Of a DNA stretch of 64,000 bases, positions 44,820 to 56,361 are shown one piece after another. Within the stretch, counting starts at the first letter, position 1; the number at the start of each line of letters is the position of its first letter. The stretch covers positions 65,421-129,420 of the forward strand of contig NMRB01001883.1 in NCBI GenBank assembly GCA_002633025.1. The letters run 5' to 3'. This DNA comes from Notospermus geniculatus (lineage: Eukaryota > Nemertea > Pilidiophora > Heteronemertea > Lineidae). The translations under genes were made by a program, and so were the position numbers. The notes beneath the pieces were generated by a model. It saw only the letters and a list, made by a program, of their open reading frames with translations, made no database searches and was not told the DNA's origin.

Positions 44820-45852
44820 AGTCTTGTTCGTATTAATATCAACACCTATTATCTCAAATATCTCATAAACCACCAAACCAATTTAAATGCGGTTTTCTGC
44901 ATAAGGTCAGAAATCTTGTTGACTACAACTGGGCATCAATGTTTTTGCACAAGACTCACTTCTTCATTGCGTAATCTGTCATTGAAAAAAGGTCCAAAAA
45001 AAAACTTTTTTGTTTCTGGATTTTTCACCAAAATTCCTTGGCCAGAATGAAGTTATGCCAAAATAAAGGTGATTAAGCAAGTTACTGTCAAAATACGTCG
45101 TTTAGTTTTTGAGAAATTGACGTTTTTGTAAAGCTATATCAACACCACTTGTGTTCCACTACCAACAACTTATGAGACGGCCCCTACATAATAATGCAAA
45201 CCATACACCATGCATGGGTCACTGTATAGGCAGAGATAAATGTTGTGACCAGTACTGGTTATTCATGACATTGTATTGCAAAAAGTAACAGGCATTGAGA
45301 AAGAACTTAGTAGCCTTTGTCATCTTTGTTTGAAGTTAACCAGTGCATGAATTGGTCACTAAAGCCTCCACACACTTGAAAAATTATTATGTAACACTTT
45401 TGCCACACAGCGCTGTTCTATAGATCTATGGATTTTGTACTGACGGCCTACACAAGGGACATGAAGTATGGTTTGCATTATTATGTAGGGACCGTCTCAT
45501 AAGTTGTTGGCAGTGGAACACAAGTGGTGTTGATATAGCTTTACAAAAACGTCAATTTTTCAAAAACTACATGGCCGATTTCGACAGTAACTTGCTGAAT
45601 AACCTTTATTTTGGCATAACTTCATTCTAGCAAAGGAATTTTGGTGAAAAATCCAGAAACAAAAAAGTTTTATTTTGGACCTTTTTTCAACGACAGATTA
45701 CGCAATGAAGAAGTGAATCTTGTGCAAAACCATTGATGCCCAGTTGTAGTCAACAAGATTTCTGACTTTATGCAGAAAACCGCATTCAAATTGGTTTGAT
45801 GGTTTATGAGATATTTGAGATAATAGGTGTTGATATTAATACGAACAAGACT
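44820..45852. mobile_element. 1033-bp foldback with GTAC target duplication
   Basis: The ends AGTCTTGTTCGTATTAATAT are exact complements, and most of the element is two arms of about 400 bp or more around a centre near 45320-45360. GTAC flanks it (44816-44819, 45853-45856). Copy B has the undisturbed site ccttatgtacgtacatag. The plus ORF 44796-45050 is incidental. Confidence 0.92.
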
Positions 45853-45914
45853 GTACGTACATAGATGTACACCACATTGTAGTACATTAGTACATTGCAG
45901 ACATAATCTGTTAA

Positions 45915-46068
45915 AGGGCCTCTAGAGGCAGCCAGCATGGCAGGGGAAAACCCCGGGAAAACCCAGGTTGAATACCTCGTACCAGTGATTATTACGTTAA
46001 AGTGGCGCCGCCTGGCCGAAGAACCGGTACTGATAGTAGCCTAATGGCGAGCTGCCTCTAGAGGCCCT
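45915..46068. mobile_element. 154-bp MITE with TTAA targets (copy 2)
   Basis: Reverse-oriented sibling of 5604-5757, with the same length and perfect ends AGGGCCTCTAGAGGC. TTAA lies at 45911-45914 and 46069-46072. The empty site in copy B is ctgttaaaatgtgcg, with TTAA at 52209-52212. Confidence 0.95.
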
Positions 46069-46220
46069 TTAAAATGTGCGTCATCACCTGTCACACGGCA
46101 TCGATCAACCTCAGTGTACCCCTGGGGACGGGATGCTCAGCATTTTGTTCTAATGTGGGGAAAATGCTGTCTGTGTTCACGCAGCTTTAATTGCATACTA
46201 CATGTACCTTCATCGTGTAT

Positions 46221-46803
46221 CTATACTATAATGGACGGTAGCCATGTTGGATTTTGTTATCAACCTGAGTTGACCTATTATCTGGTATACCTTGCTATGT
46301 AATGACTGTACACAGTTACGGTGGACCGGACTCTCTGCCCTATCTCCTCCTTAGTTAGGGCTTGAAGCCTACAAAGAGCGGCCTATGTGTACAGTACAAT
46401 AGGAGGAGTATGCTTTACGATATTTTGCTTTTAAAAGACATGCTGGTTTGTATGAAAAAGAGAGAAAATCAGATGAGCGGTCACCTGCGCTGCCATCTAC
46501 AAGAATGGCAGTGACCTACTACCATACACGGTGGGATGCATGTGAACCTAGCTATCATGAATCTGGGTCACCTTGGCATTAGTCTGGAGATAAGGCTGAT
46601 TGTGTAATAAACCAGATGTGATGCTGCTGTTTAGAAAGTCAAAACTCCTCACTGGTCATGGACTTGACGGTTAACGATTAGTTAATTAATAAACTACTCC
46701 TCTCCAAATAAACTCATCAATAAAGCAACAGACCCTCTACCACAGAATATTCTAGACAAACTAACTCCCTCAAAATGTGCTCGCCACGGGTCAATATGCT
46801 AGT
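46221..46803 (+). mobile_element. 583-bp insertion, related to 41425-42034
   Basis: Present in copy A and absent in copy B, which reads gtgtattaatttc across the site. No unambiguous target duplication is visible. About 27 bp shorter than its relative at 41425, with internal indels. Confidence 0.8.
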
Positions 46804-47149
46804 TAATTTCAATGCAGTCGCCATCAGTGCCAACAACGAAGACAATGGCCGAGGCCGACAGCTGGGCTGACGACGAATGAATGAATGAAAGTGTGGTTGC
46901 ATGCATGCAAGCCGTTAATGGTGTAGGCCTGCACAACATCTGCATTTTGCAGGCATTTTGTGTGTCTGCATTTTACAGGCATGCCTGACAAAGATACTGA
47001 GGTGTATTAATATGTAAGTGTTCATGCTTCTTGGTTTTCTGAGCACGTACCAGGATGTAGCTGTTCATGACAGTTGGAGCTCTTCTATGCAGTAGTACTT
47101 TTTTCAGTGATTTCATTCAGGTAAGTCCATGTCCGTCCATGTCTTTTCT

Positions 47150-47215
47150 GGGGTTTCTTACTGAAAAGTGCCTGAGGAAGACCCCGGCTGGGGTCGAAAA
47201 TTTGCGAAATTTTGG
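47150..47215 (+). repeat. Dispersed repeat with ctgagga-stem-gaaa motif (copy 2)
   Basis: ctgagga is at 47172-47178, then a stem gacccc-ggct-ggggtc, then gaaa at 47196-47199, then aaattt-gcg-aaattt as a second hairpin. The duplicated copy is at 52690-52765. Confidence 0.65.
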
Positions 47216-47392
47216 AAGTTGACTACCTATATAGTTTATAATCAGGTAAGAGCATTGATTAAATTTCCTTGATAGTCACTTATCTCTTCACGACCCCAGT
47301 CACACATTTAGTGGGAATAATATTATCTTATTCCCATTATAACTTTATAGCACGTATTCGTGCATGTAAACTTTTCAATGCCAGGATTTTCA

Positions 47393-47505
47393 CAAAGCGT
47401 CCGAAACGCGAACGCGAGTGTCTAACCCATTGCTCGATGCCACGAAGAGGGCAAAACAAAAGAATAAATGTTCGAGTTGGTATTCCGGAGGCTCTTCTCG
47501 TCACT
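47393..47505. repeat. Decayed gttttcgcaaag-family foldback
   Basis: The left arm attttcacaaagcgtccgaa and a diverged right arm ggtattccggaggctcttc match the ends of 38168-38289. The copy B version is at 52922-53033. Confidence 0.5.
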
Positions 47506-47541
47506 GGTCACCGACATCCCTTAAGGTACTGTCACACTTAA

Positions 47542-47919
47542 AGGGACTAGGAAATTTTTTTCAAGCTTCGGTTATTACAAAATGCTAGTCTTTCATGATA
47601 AATTCCCACCGTCAATTCACTTTTTCAATTAACTGTTAATTACTGGCACCCAGACAAATCAGTTATCACCACACCATGGAGCATTCACCACGTCACTGGG
47701 AACCTAATCAACATAATAGAGTACAGGCTCGCTCCATACAAAACATACAGCGAGAGGTTCCCAGTGACGTGGTGAATTCTCCATGGTGTGGTGATGACTG
47801 ATTTGTCTGCGTGCCAGTAATTAACACAATAATTGAAAAAGTGAATTGACGGTGGGAATTTATCATGAAAGACTAGCATTTTGTAATAACCGAAGCTTGA
47901 AAAAATTTTCCTAGTCCCT
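47542..47919. mobile_element. 378-bp foldback with TTAA targets
   Basis: The arms start AGGGACTAGGAAA and extend about 150 bp each, including gtgacgtggtgaa and complement. TTAA lies at 47538-47541 and 47920-47923. Copy B lacks it (gtcacatataagtaattctc, slightly diverged at the site). It shares the AGGG start with the 154-bp family. Confidence 0.88.
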
Positions 47920-48118
47920 TTAAGTTAGTTCTCAAAACGTGCTGCCCCGTTCTAAAAAACGTGAAAAGGGCTAGAACGTGTAACGTTGGCCAAATAATGG
48001 CTCGAAGTTCTGGAGCACCCTTCCCGTTCGAGCCCGTCCATGATGTTCGTAAAAAGACTGTAAAAAGTTGCCACTACGTCCACTCCGTTCGCACACAGTT
48101 TGAGCCCGTTCGGCAACA

Positions 48119-48450
48119 TTAGTGAGTTTTCGCAAATCTGACGAAACACGAAGTACGAAAAACAAAATTCAACTTCACTTCCAGGACCTACATGTAATGT
48201 ATTTCTGGATATGGTGGCTACCACAAATGTCCCTGCCGCCAGTGCGTCTTTTAGCATATCATGTAAGACCGAGAGAGTTATGGTGCATCTTGAATTTTTA
48301 AATTTCCACTTCGTATCTACGAAGTGGAAACGAAAGATAAATTTCGAAGTTTAATATACACCGTAACTCTATCGGTCTAACGTGATACGCTGAAAGACAC
48401 TCTTTCGTACTTCGTGTTTCGTCCGACTTGCGAAACCTCACTATTTCAAG
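48119..48450. repeat. Foldback in copy A, right arm partly deleted
   Basis: The ends agtgagKtttcgcaaat and complement enclose a central palindrome ccacttcgtatctacgaagtgg (about 48307-48328). Compared with 53288-53700 in copy B, about 77 bp of the right arm are missing here. Confidence 0.7.
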
Positions 48451-49008
48451 AACGTACTGAGAACTATAGCTCAGTGTGATGGGGGCATTACTTTTGAATT
48501 ATATGGACTGCCAGGGAAAAGCGAAACAACTTCTTTTTCCAAGAAAGTTCTGGTCTTCACTGACCACGCATATTGAGTACCCCCTCCCATAAAAAAGATG
48601 AACAAAGGTAAGGTACGGTACATGTAGAAGCGTTTTCGCTTGCCAAAATGCCTGTCACTACATGCAGTTTTTTGGACTCACATAGTTTTGTAAAGGTGCT
48701 TTTTCAGTTTCGTAATCTTTGGACCAGTGCAACTCATTTCAAGGAAAGGAAACGTTTTTCTGTCAAAGGGTCATATGAATATTGACTAGCAAATGCTTTT
48801 TCTTCAGATTTGTATAGCATTGCCTAGTGCACTTGTATTGCAAAATTCAAGTAAAAGCATTTACTAGTCTTTATTCATATGTCCGACCGAAGGAGTGTAA
48901 TGAATGGCCATGTGCTTTAATACGAATGGCCATTCGTTGGGGTAAACCGTCATGTAGTCTGTTCCCAGGCAAACAAAAGGGGATTTTTTTGTAAGGATGT
49001 GCATTTGG

Positions 49009-49176
49009 AATATCATAGGAAGGAGCAATAAACAGAAAAATTCTTTTCATAGTTCTAATAATCAAGTTTTAGTAATCCACGAATGTTTTCGGCAGCATCA
49101 CGCTAACCCTCATCACCTGATTAGAACTATGAAAATATTTTTAAAAATCTGTTACTTTGCACCTGCCTATGGTATT
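49009..49176. repeat. Foldback, about 168 bp (copy A)
   Basis: The arms gaatatcataggaaggagc and ttttcatagttctaat are mirrored around about 49090. The duplicate is at 54128-54305. Confidence 0.6.
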
Positions 49177-50117
49177 CTAAATAAAAGGGGAATTCACAGA
49201 TGGTGAATAAAATTCACAATTACAGCATTAAAACGGGAGGATAGAAATTCTATTTTATTTTGTGATCTGTTGGGAAAGAATCTTAATTCAGCAAGAGCGT
49301 GATATGTCATATACAAAATGAAATGAAAAAAAGCATCATCTCAAACATGTCTATTTTCAAAGGTGACTAATTTCTTCTAAGGATCCTTCAGATCAGTGAA
49401 TACCAGAAACGCAGTTAATTACAGGAAGCAAAAATACGTCGTGGCGGATGGCTCTGTTTGCCAACAGGTAGTTGTCATCAACTTGCCAAGTATTTTCTTG
49501 TTTTCGTCACCTCTAAATACAGGCTTCATAAAACAAGGCTAAGAGCCACTAATAAGCAATCACCTCGCCACCTCTTGTTGCACGTCATTTGGATTCTGTT
49601 GCTGCTACTGATGTTTTACACGACTAATTGCCCGAGTTGGTTATTTTCTTTGATGTTTCACTTACTTTGCCCGTAATCTGATAAAGCGTTGTGGTAATGG
49701 AATGTCTTTGAAGGTTGGAAAGCTCGGTGTGCCATTCTGTGGCAAGTGACAAGTGCCTTTAGTATACCACAAAGAAATAGTACCTTAAAGGGAGAGACGT
49801 TTTGTCAGGTTGTATAGTAACTGTAGCAAGGTAAACATGAGAACGCGCTGTTTGAGAAAAACCAAGCGCTTTGGAGCTTTGTGGAATATTGTTTGAGGTA
49901 GACTTCTGAGTAACTTTGTCAGGCAAAAATTGGCAAGGCACCTTATTTCTCTATATCGAACGACCAGGTAACCAGAGAACAAGATTAAAATGATAAAGCG
50001 AAGTTACGTTGGGGCCATTTTACTAAAAATAGATGAACTGAAGATATTTTCATAGATGTTTCTGCATCATGATTATGTTCATTCGTATTTCGTCCAATAT
50101 GATGTAAAATCACAAGG

Positions 50118-50386
50118 AAGGGAGTAAGAAATAAAAGTGGGAAATAAAAAGTGGGAAATTTTGGAATTTTGTGCGAATTTTTCAATTTCTCAAATTGGGA
50201 TACATTTTTTTCCCATTTTGCGAAATATCTCCCGAAAAATCAGACAAAATGCCTCGTGATTTAAAGAAACTTTCTCAAAATGGGAAAAAAATTCTCCCAA
50301 TTTGAGAAATTGAAAAATTCGCGCAAAATTCCAAAATTTCCCACTTCTTATTTTCCACTTTTATTTCTTTCTCCCTAAGGACACAT
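50118..50386. repeat. Foldback, about 270 bp (copy A)
   Basis: The arms gggagtaagaaataaaagtg ... ccaaatttgagaaattgaaa pair over about 130 bp. The sequence is strongly A/T-rich. The duplicate is at 55247-55507. Confidence 0.75.
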
Positions 50387-52689
50387 TCATTCCATAGCAG
50401 GGTTCTCATCCGTTAGCGTATATACGCTACGGTAGTCTGAAAGTACGCCTGTACAGTCCTCAGCATGCTCAGATTCTATGCTGACGGATTATTTTCCTGT
50501 AGCGTATTTTTATGCCAATATTCACAGCAGAAGCACATACATCTCTGGAAAAAATTATTAGACCACCTGTTTTATTTACACTCATTTCCCATTAAATAGG
50601 CCCCACAAAAAGTCTTATTCACCCTTTTGTGCCACATTGTATTACAGTGTACTTATTACATGTACATGTACATGTACCTTGTAAAAACAGGACTTCAGTC
50701 GTAATTACTGTATACGCGTTAACTCCGCAAGATGCTATAAATGATGCTCAAAGAATTTAGGTTTGATTAGAAGCGACGTGAAGTGGACAGCTGTCTACAC
50801 AGTAAATACATGCAATTGACGTCCTTCCGTTTAGTCAGAACTTTTGGCAGGGTCCTTCTAGCAGCTCCATTGTTTCATCATTATGGGAAGTCAATTTCTA
50901 TGTCTGATATTGTCTTGGTGAAGTTACAGCAATTTAACCAACACAATAAATCAGTAGATACAGAGCGATTGGAGAGTTTCTCGGGCCTATTTTAATGGAA
51001 AGTGATTTTTTTCCAGAGCTGTATAATACGCCATAAATCTCTCGGCATGGCAAGTTTGATAATCACGATGGTCTGTGGCTCGCGCTGGGCTGAAGGGCGC
51101 TCCGTGAAAGCGGCAAGCGTGGTTGGCTCCCTTCAATCTCATTCGGGCTTCCCACAAAGTTCTCAGTCTCGCACGGCACAATCATGGAATGCTTGCACAA
51201 TGCATTTCACAATGGAGTGGACTGACACGTAGCCTGCAGTTGATGATTTATGTATCATGCAGAAAATGTAGGCTACAGACATGACTGCCAGCCAGACAAA
51301 AAAAACGAAGGGAAAGACATCAATTTTAAAGGTTGAGTAGCCATTACAAACTGGACTAATGGTTTAATGACGCTATCACATTATTCTTTTATCAGATGAT
51401 GTTTGCCTTCAACCAGATGTTCGACAAGAGGGTACGAATTCCTGTGATTAAAGCGGCAGACATTCCAACAGGACAAGTACCGCCCAACACGACCATTCCC
51501 TGATTAACTTCCATAAGACGAGAGCTAGGCAAATAATTGTGCATCTCGGTTATATCATGTATACACAGAAACCATACAGTGTCCGTCTTTTCCTGGTGGT
51601 GGGCGGAGTGAAACCCGACGGAAGCTTCGTTGGTAAACACTGCCATGATTAAACGGGGAGGTGATTTCCGATGCCAGGAATATATGCCGGTAGTTCTGGA
51701 ATAGTTATTAGGTGACTCGTGACGAGACACGTGACGGCCTCGAAACACACACACCAAAACTTATCTTTCTGTTGATGAAAAAATGCCATCACCTGAACTG
51801 CGAAAACCCCTCAAAATATAGTGTGAACTCAAGCAAATAAAACGTGTAGAAACGTGTTTAGTGCCTTAAAAGGCCAAAGGGCGTGAAAAGCCCCGACGAG
51901 TAAAGAAAAGAGTCCAGTGAAGAGAAATTACTTTGATAAACATTTGTCTCCAGCAGCGCAACGCCCTGACAATTGAAGAGAAGAGACCAATGACAAGGGG
52001 CCTGTTTCGTAAAGTGACATAAAAGCTAATGGTACTTTAATTCAGTGCATTTTCCATTTGGTTGAAGGTACCATTAGCTTAAAGTCACTTTTTGAAACGG
52101 ACCCAAGGAAGACTAGTACACATGTATGATAGAAAATTGCCTTATGTACGTACATAGATGTACACCACATTGTAGTACATTTGTACATTGCAGACATGTA
52201 TTAATCTGTTAAAATGTGCGTCATCACCTGTCACGCGGCATCGATCAACCTCAGTGTACCCCTGGGGACGGGATGCTCAGCATTTTGTTCTAATGTGGGG
52301 AAAATGTTGTATGTGTTCACGCAGTTTTAATTGCATACTACCTTCATCGTGTATTAATTTCAATGCAGTCGCCATCAGTGCCAACAACGAAGACAATGGC
52401 CGAGGCCGACAGCTGGGCTGACGAATGAATGAATGAAAGTGTGGTTGCATGCATGCAAGCCGTTAATGGTGTAGGCCTACACAACATCTGCATTTTGCAG
52501 GCATTTTGTGTGTCTGCATTTTACAGGCATGCCTGACAAAGATACTGAGGTATACAATGTAAGTGTTCATGCTTCTTGGTTTTCTGAGCACGTACCAGGA
52601 TGTAGCTGTTCATGACAGTTGGAGCTCTTCTATGCAGTAGTACATTTTTCAGTCATTTCATTCAGGTAACTCCATGTCCGTCCATGTCT

Positions 52690-52765
52690 TTTCTGGGGTT
52701 TCTTACTGAAAAGTGCCTGAGGAAGACCCCGGTTGGGGTCGAAAATTTGCGAAATTTTGGAAGTT
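52690..52765 (+). repeat. Dispersed repeat with ctgagga-stem-gaaa motif (copy B duplicate)
   Basis: ctgagga is at 52717-52723 and gaaa at 52741-52744. It differs from the copy A version in the loop (ggtt instead of ggct). Confidence 0.65.
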
Positions 52766-53287
52766 GACTTCCTATATAGTTTATAATCAGGTAAGAGCAT
52801 TGATTAAATTTCCTTGATAGTCACTTATCTCTTCACGACCCCAGTCACACATTTAGTGTGAATAATATTATCTTATTCCCATTATAACTTTATAGCACGT
52901 ATTCGTGCATGTAAACTTTTCAATGCCAGGATTTTCGCAAAGCGTCCGAAACGCGAACGCGAGTGTCTAACCCATTGCTCAATGCCACGAAGAGGGCAAA
53001 ACAAAAGAATAGACGTTCGAGTTGGTGTTCCGGAGGCTCTTCTCGTCAGTGGTCACCGACATCCCTTAAGGTACTGTCACATATAAGTAATTCTCAAAAC
53101 ATCCTGCCCCGTCCTAAAAAAAGCGTGAAAAGGGCTAGAGCGTGTAACGTTGGCCAAATAACGCCTCGAAGTTCTGGAGCACCCTTCCCGTCAGAGCCCG
53201 TCCATGATGTTCGTAAGAAGACTGTAAAAAGTTGCCACTATTACGTCTACTCCGTGCCCACACAGTTTGAGCCCGTTCGGCAACATT

Positions 53288-53700
53288 AGTGAGTAACATT
53301 TCGCAAATCTGACGAAACACGAAGTACGAAAAACGAAATTCAACTTCATTTCCACGACCTAGGCTAATGTATTTCTGGATATGGTGGCTACCACAAATGT
53401 GCCCTGCCGCCAGTGCGTCTTTTAGCATATCATGTAAGACCGAGAGAGTTTGGTGCATCTTGAATTTTTAAATTTCCACTTCGTATCTACGAAGTGGAAA
53501 CGAAAGATAAATTTCAAAGTTTAATATACATGTACACCGTAACTCTATCGGTCTAACGTGATACGCTGAAAGACACTCTGTCTTGCAGCAGGCGATATTT
53601 TGTGGTACCAACCATCTCCTGAAATACATTACGTCATGGAAATGAAGTCCAATTTCGTATTTCGTACTTCATGTTTCGTCCGATTTGCGAAACCTCACTA
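53288..53700. repeat. Complete foldback in copy B
   Basis: Both arms are present (gtttcgcaaatcKgacgaaac at each end). It carries the same central palindrome as copy A, at about 53476-53497. Confidence 0.75.
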
Positions 53701-56361
53701 TTTCATACTGAGAACTAGCTCAGTGTGATGGGGGCATTACTTTTGAATTACATGTATATGGACTGCTAGGAAAAGGGAAACAACTTCTTTTTCCCAGAAA
53801 GTTCTGGTCTTCACTGCCCACGCATACATGAGTACCCCCTCCCATAAAAAGATGGAAAAAGGTAAGGTACATGTAGAAGCGTTTTCGCTTGCCAAAATGC
53901 CTGTCACTACATGTCACAGTTTTTCGGACATAGTTTTGTAAAGGTGCTTTTTCAGTTTCTTAACCTTTGGAGCAGTCCAACTCATTTCAAGGAAAGGAAA
54001 CGTTTTTCTGTCAAGGAGTGTAATGATGGCCATGTGCTTCAATACGAATCGCCATTCGTTGGGGTAAACCATCATGTAGTCTGTTCCCAGGCAAACAAAA
54101 GGGGATTTTTTGTAAGATGTGCATTTGGAATATCATACATGTAGGAAGGAGCAAAGTAACAGAAAAATTATTTTCATAGTTCTAATAATCCAGTTTTAGT
54201 AATCCACGAAATGTTTTCGGCAGCATCACGCTAACCCTCATCACCTGAACTACGAAAATAATAATAAAAAAAAAATATGTTACTTTGCACCTTCCTATGG
54301 TATTCTAAATAAAAGGGGAATTCACAGATGGTGAATAAAATTCACAATTACATATTAAAACGGGAGGATAGAAATTCTATTTTATTTTGTGATCTGTTGG
54401 GAAATAATCTTAATTCAGCAACAGCGTGATATGTCATATACAAAATGAAATTAAAAAAAGCATCATCTTAAACATGTCTATTTTCAAAGGTGTCTAATTT
54501 CTTCTAAGGATCCTTCAGATCAGTGAATACCAGAAACGCAGTACAATTACAGGAAGCAAAAAATACGTCGTGGCGGATGGCTCTGTTTGCCAACAGGTAG
54601 TTGTCATCAACTTGCCAAGTATTTTGTTGTTTTCGTCACCTCTAAATACAGGCTTCATAAAACAAGGCTAAGAGCTACTAATAAGCAATCACCTCGCCAC
54701 CTCTTGTTGCACGTCATTTGGATTCTGTTGCTGCTACTGATGTTTTACACGACTAATTGCCCGAGTTGGTTATTTTCTTTGATGTTTCACTTACTTTGCC
54801 CGTAATCTGATAAAGCGTTGTGGTAATGGAATGTCTTTGAAGGTTGGAAAGCTCGGTGTGCCATTCTGTGGCAAGTGACAAGTGCCTTTAGTATACCACA
54901 AAGAAATAGTACCTTAAAGGGAGAGACGTTTTGTCAGGTTGTATAGTAACTGTAACAAGGTAAACATGAGAACGCGCTGTTTGAGAAAAACCAAGCGCTT
55001 TGGAGCTTTGTGGAATATTGTTTGAGGTAGACTTCTGAGTAACTTTGTCAGGCAAAAATTGGCAAGGCACCTTATTTCTCTATATCGAACGACCAGGTAA
55101 CCAGAGAACAAGATTAAAATGATAAAGCGAAGTTACGTTGGGGCCATTTTACTAAAATAGTTGAACTGAAGATATTTTCATAGATGTTTCTGCATCATGA
55201 TTTTGTTCATTCGTATTTCGTCCAATATGATGTAAAATCACAAGGAAGGGAGTAAGAAATAAAAGTGGGAAATAAAAAGTGGGAAATTTTGGAATTTTGT
55301 GCGAATTTTTCAATTTCTCAAATTGGGATACATTTTTTTCCCATTTTGCGAAATATCACCCGAAAAATCAGACAAAATGCCTCGTGATTTAAAGAAACTT
55401 TCTCAAAATGGAAAAAAAAATTCTCCTAATTTGAGAAATTGAAAAATTCGGGCAAAATTCCAAAATTTCCCACTTCTTATTTTCCACTTTTATTTCTTTC
55501 TCCCTTAAGGACACATTCATTCCATAGCAGGGTTCTCATCCGTTTAGCGTATATACGCTACGGTAGTCTGAAAGTACGCCTGTACAGTCCTCAGCATGCT
55601 CAGATTCTATGCTGACGGATTATTTTCCTGTAGCGTATTTTTATGCCAATATTCACAGCAAAAGCACATACATCTCTGGAAAAAATTATTAGACCACCTG
55701 TTTTATTTACACTCATTTCCCATTAAATAGGCCCCACAAAAAGGCTTATTCACCCTTTTGTGCCACATTGTATTACAGTGTACTTATTACATGTACATGT
55801 ACATGTACCTTGTAAAAACAGGACTTCAGTCGTAATTACTGTATACGCGTTAACTCCGCAAGATGCTATACATGTAAATGATGCTCAAAGAATTTAGGTT
55901 TGATTAGAAGCGACGTGAAGTGGACAGCTGTCTACACAGTAAATACATGCAATTGAGGTCCTTCCGTTTAGTCTGAACTTTTGGCAGGGTCCTTCTAGCA
56001 GCTCCATTGTTTCTTCATTATGGGAAGTCAATTTCTATGTCTGATATTGTCTTGGTGAAGTTACAGCAATTTAACCAACACAATAAATCAGTAGATACAG
56101 AGCGATTGGAGAGTTTCTCGGGCCTATTTTAATGGAAAGTGATTTTTTTCCAGAGCTGTATAATATGCCATAAATCTCTCGGCATGGCAAGTTTGATAAT
56201 CACGATGGTCTGTGGCTCGCGCTGGGCTGAAGGGCGCTCCGTGAAAGCGGCAAGCGTGGTTGGCTCCCTTCAATCTCATTCGGGCTTCCCACAAAGTTCT
56301 CAGTCTCGCACGGCACAATCATGGAATTCTTGCACAATGCATTTCACAATGGAGTGGACTG

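Larger units (their letters stand above)
43880..51224 (+). repeat. Segmental duplication copy A (7345 bp)
   Basis: It is directly followed by copy B at 51225. Unit borders are read from the join: copy A ends ...ggagtggactg and B restarts acacgtagcctgcag. Copy A contains insertions at 44820-45852, 45915-46068, 46221-46803 and 47542-47919 that B lacks; outside these the copies are nearly identical. No gene was recognised in either copy. ORFs such as 44212-44415 and 49458-49676 are no better conserved than their surroundings. Confidence 0.9.
51225..56361 (+). repeat. Segmental duplication copy B (5137 bp)
   Basis: Collinear with copy A throughout and free of its four large insertions. It has one stretch A lacks (about 77 bp at 53580-53660, the complete right arm of a foldback). 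No recognised genes. After the copy ends at 56361 the sequence is unrelated to anything else in the window. Confidence 0.9.

Noticed and set aside
44212-54805. ORFs kept in both segmental copies (44212-44415/51392-51757, 49458-49676/54587-54805, 50987-51181/56124-56318) as genes
   Set aside because: The whole unit is nearly identical, so conservation says nothing about coding; no domain or start context supports them.
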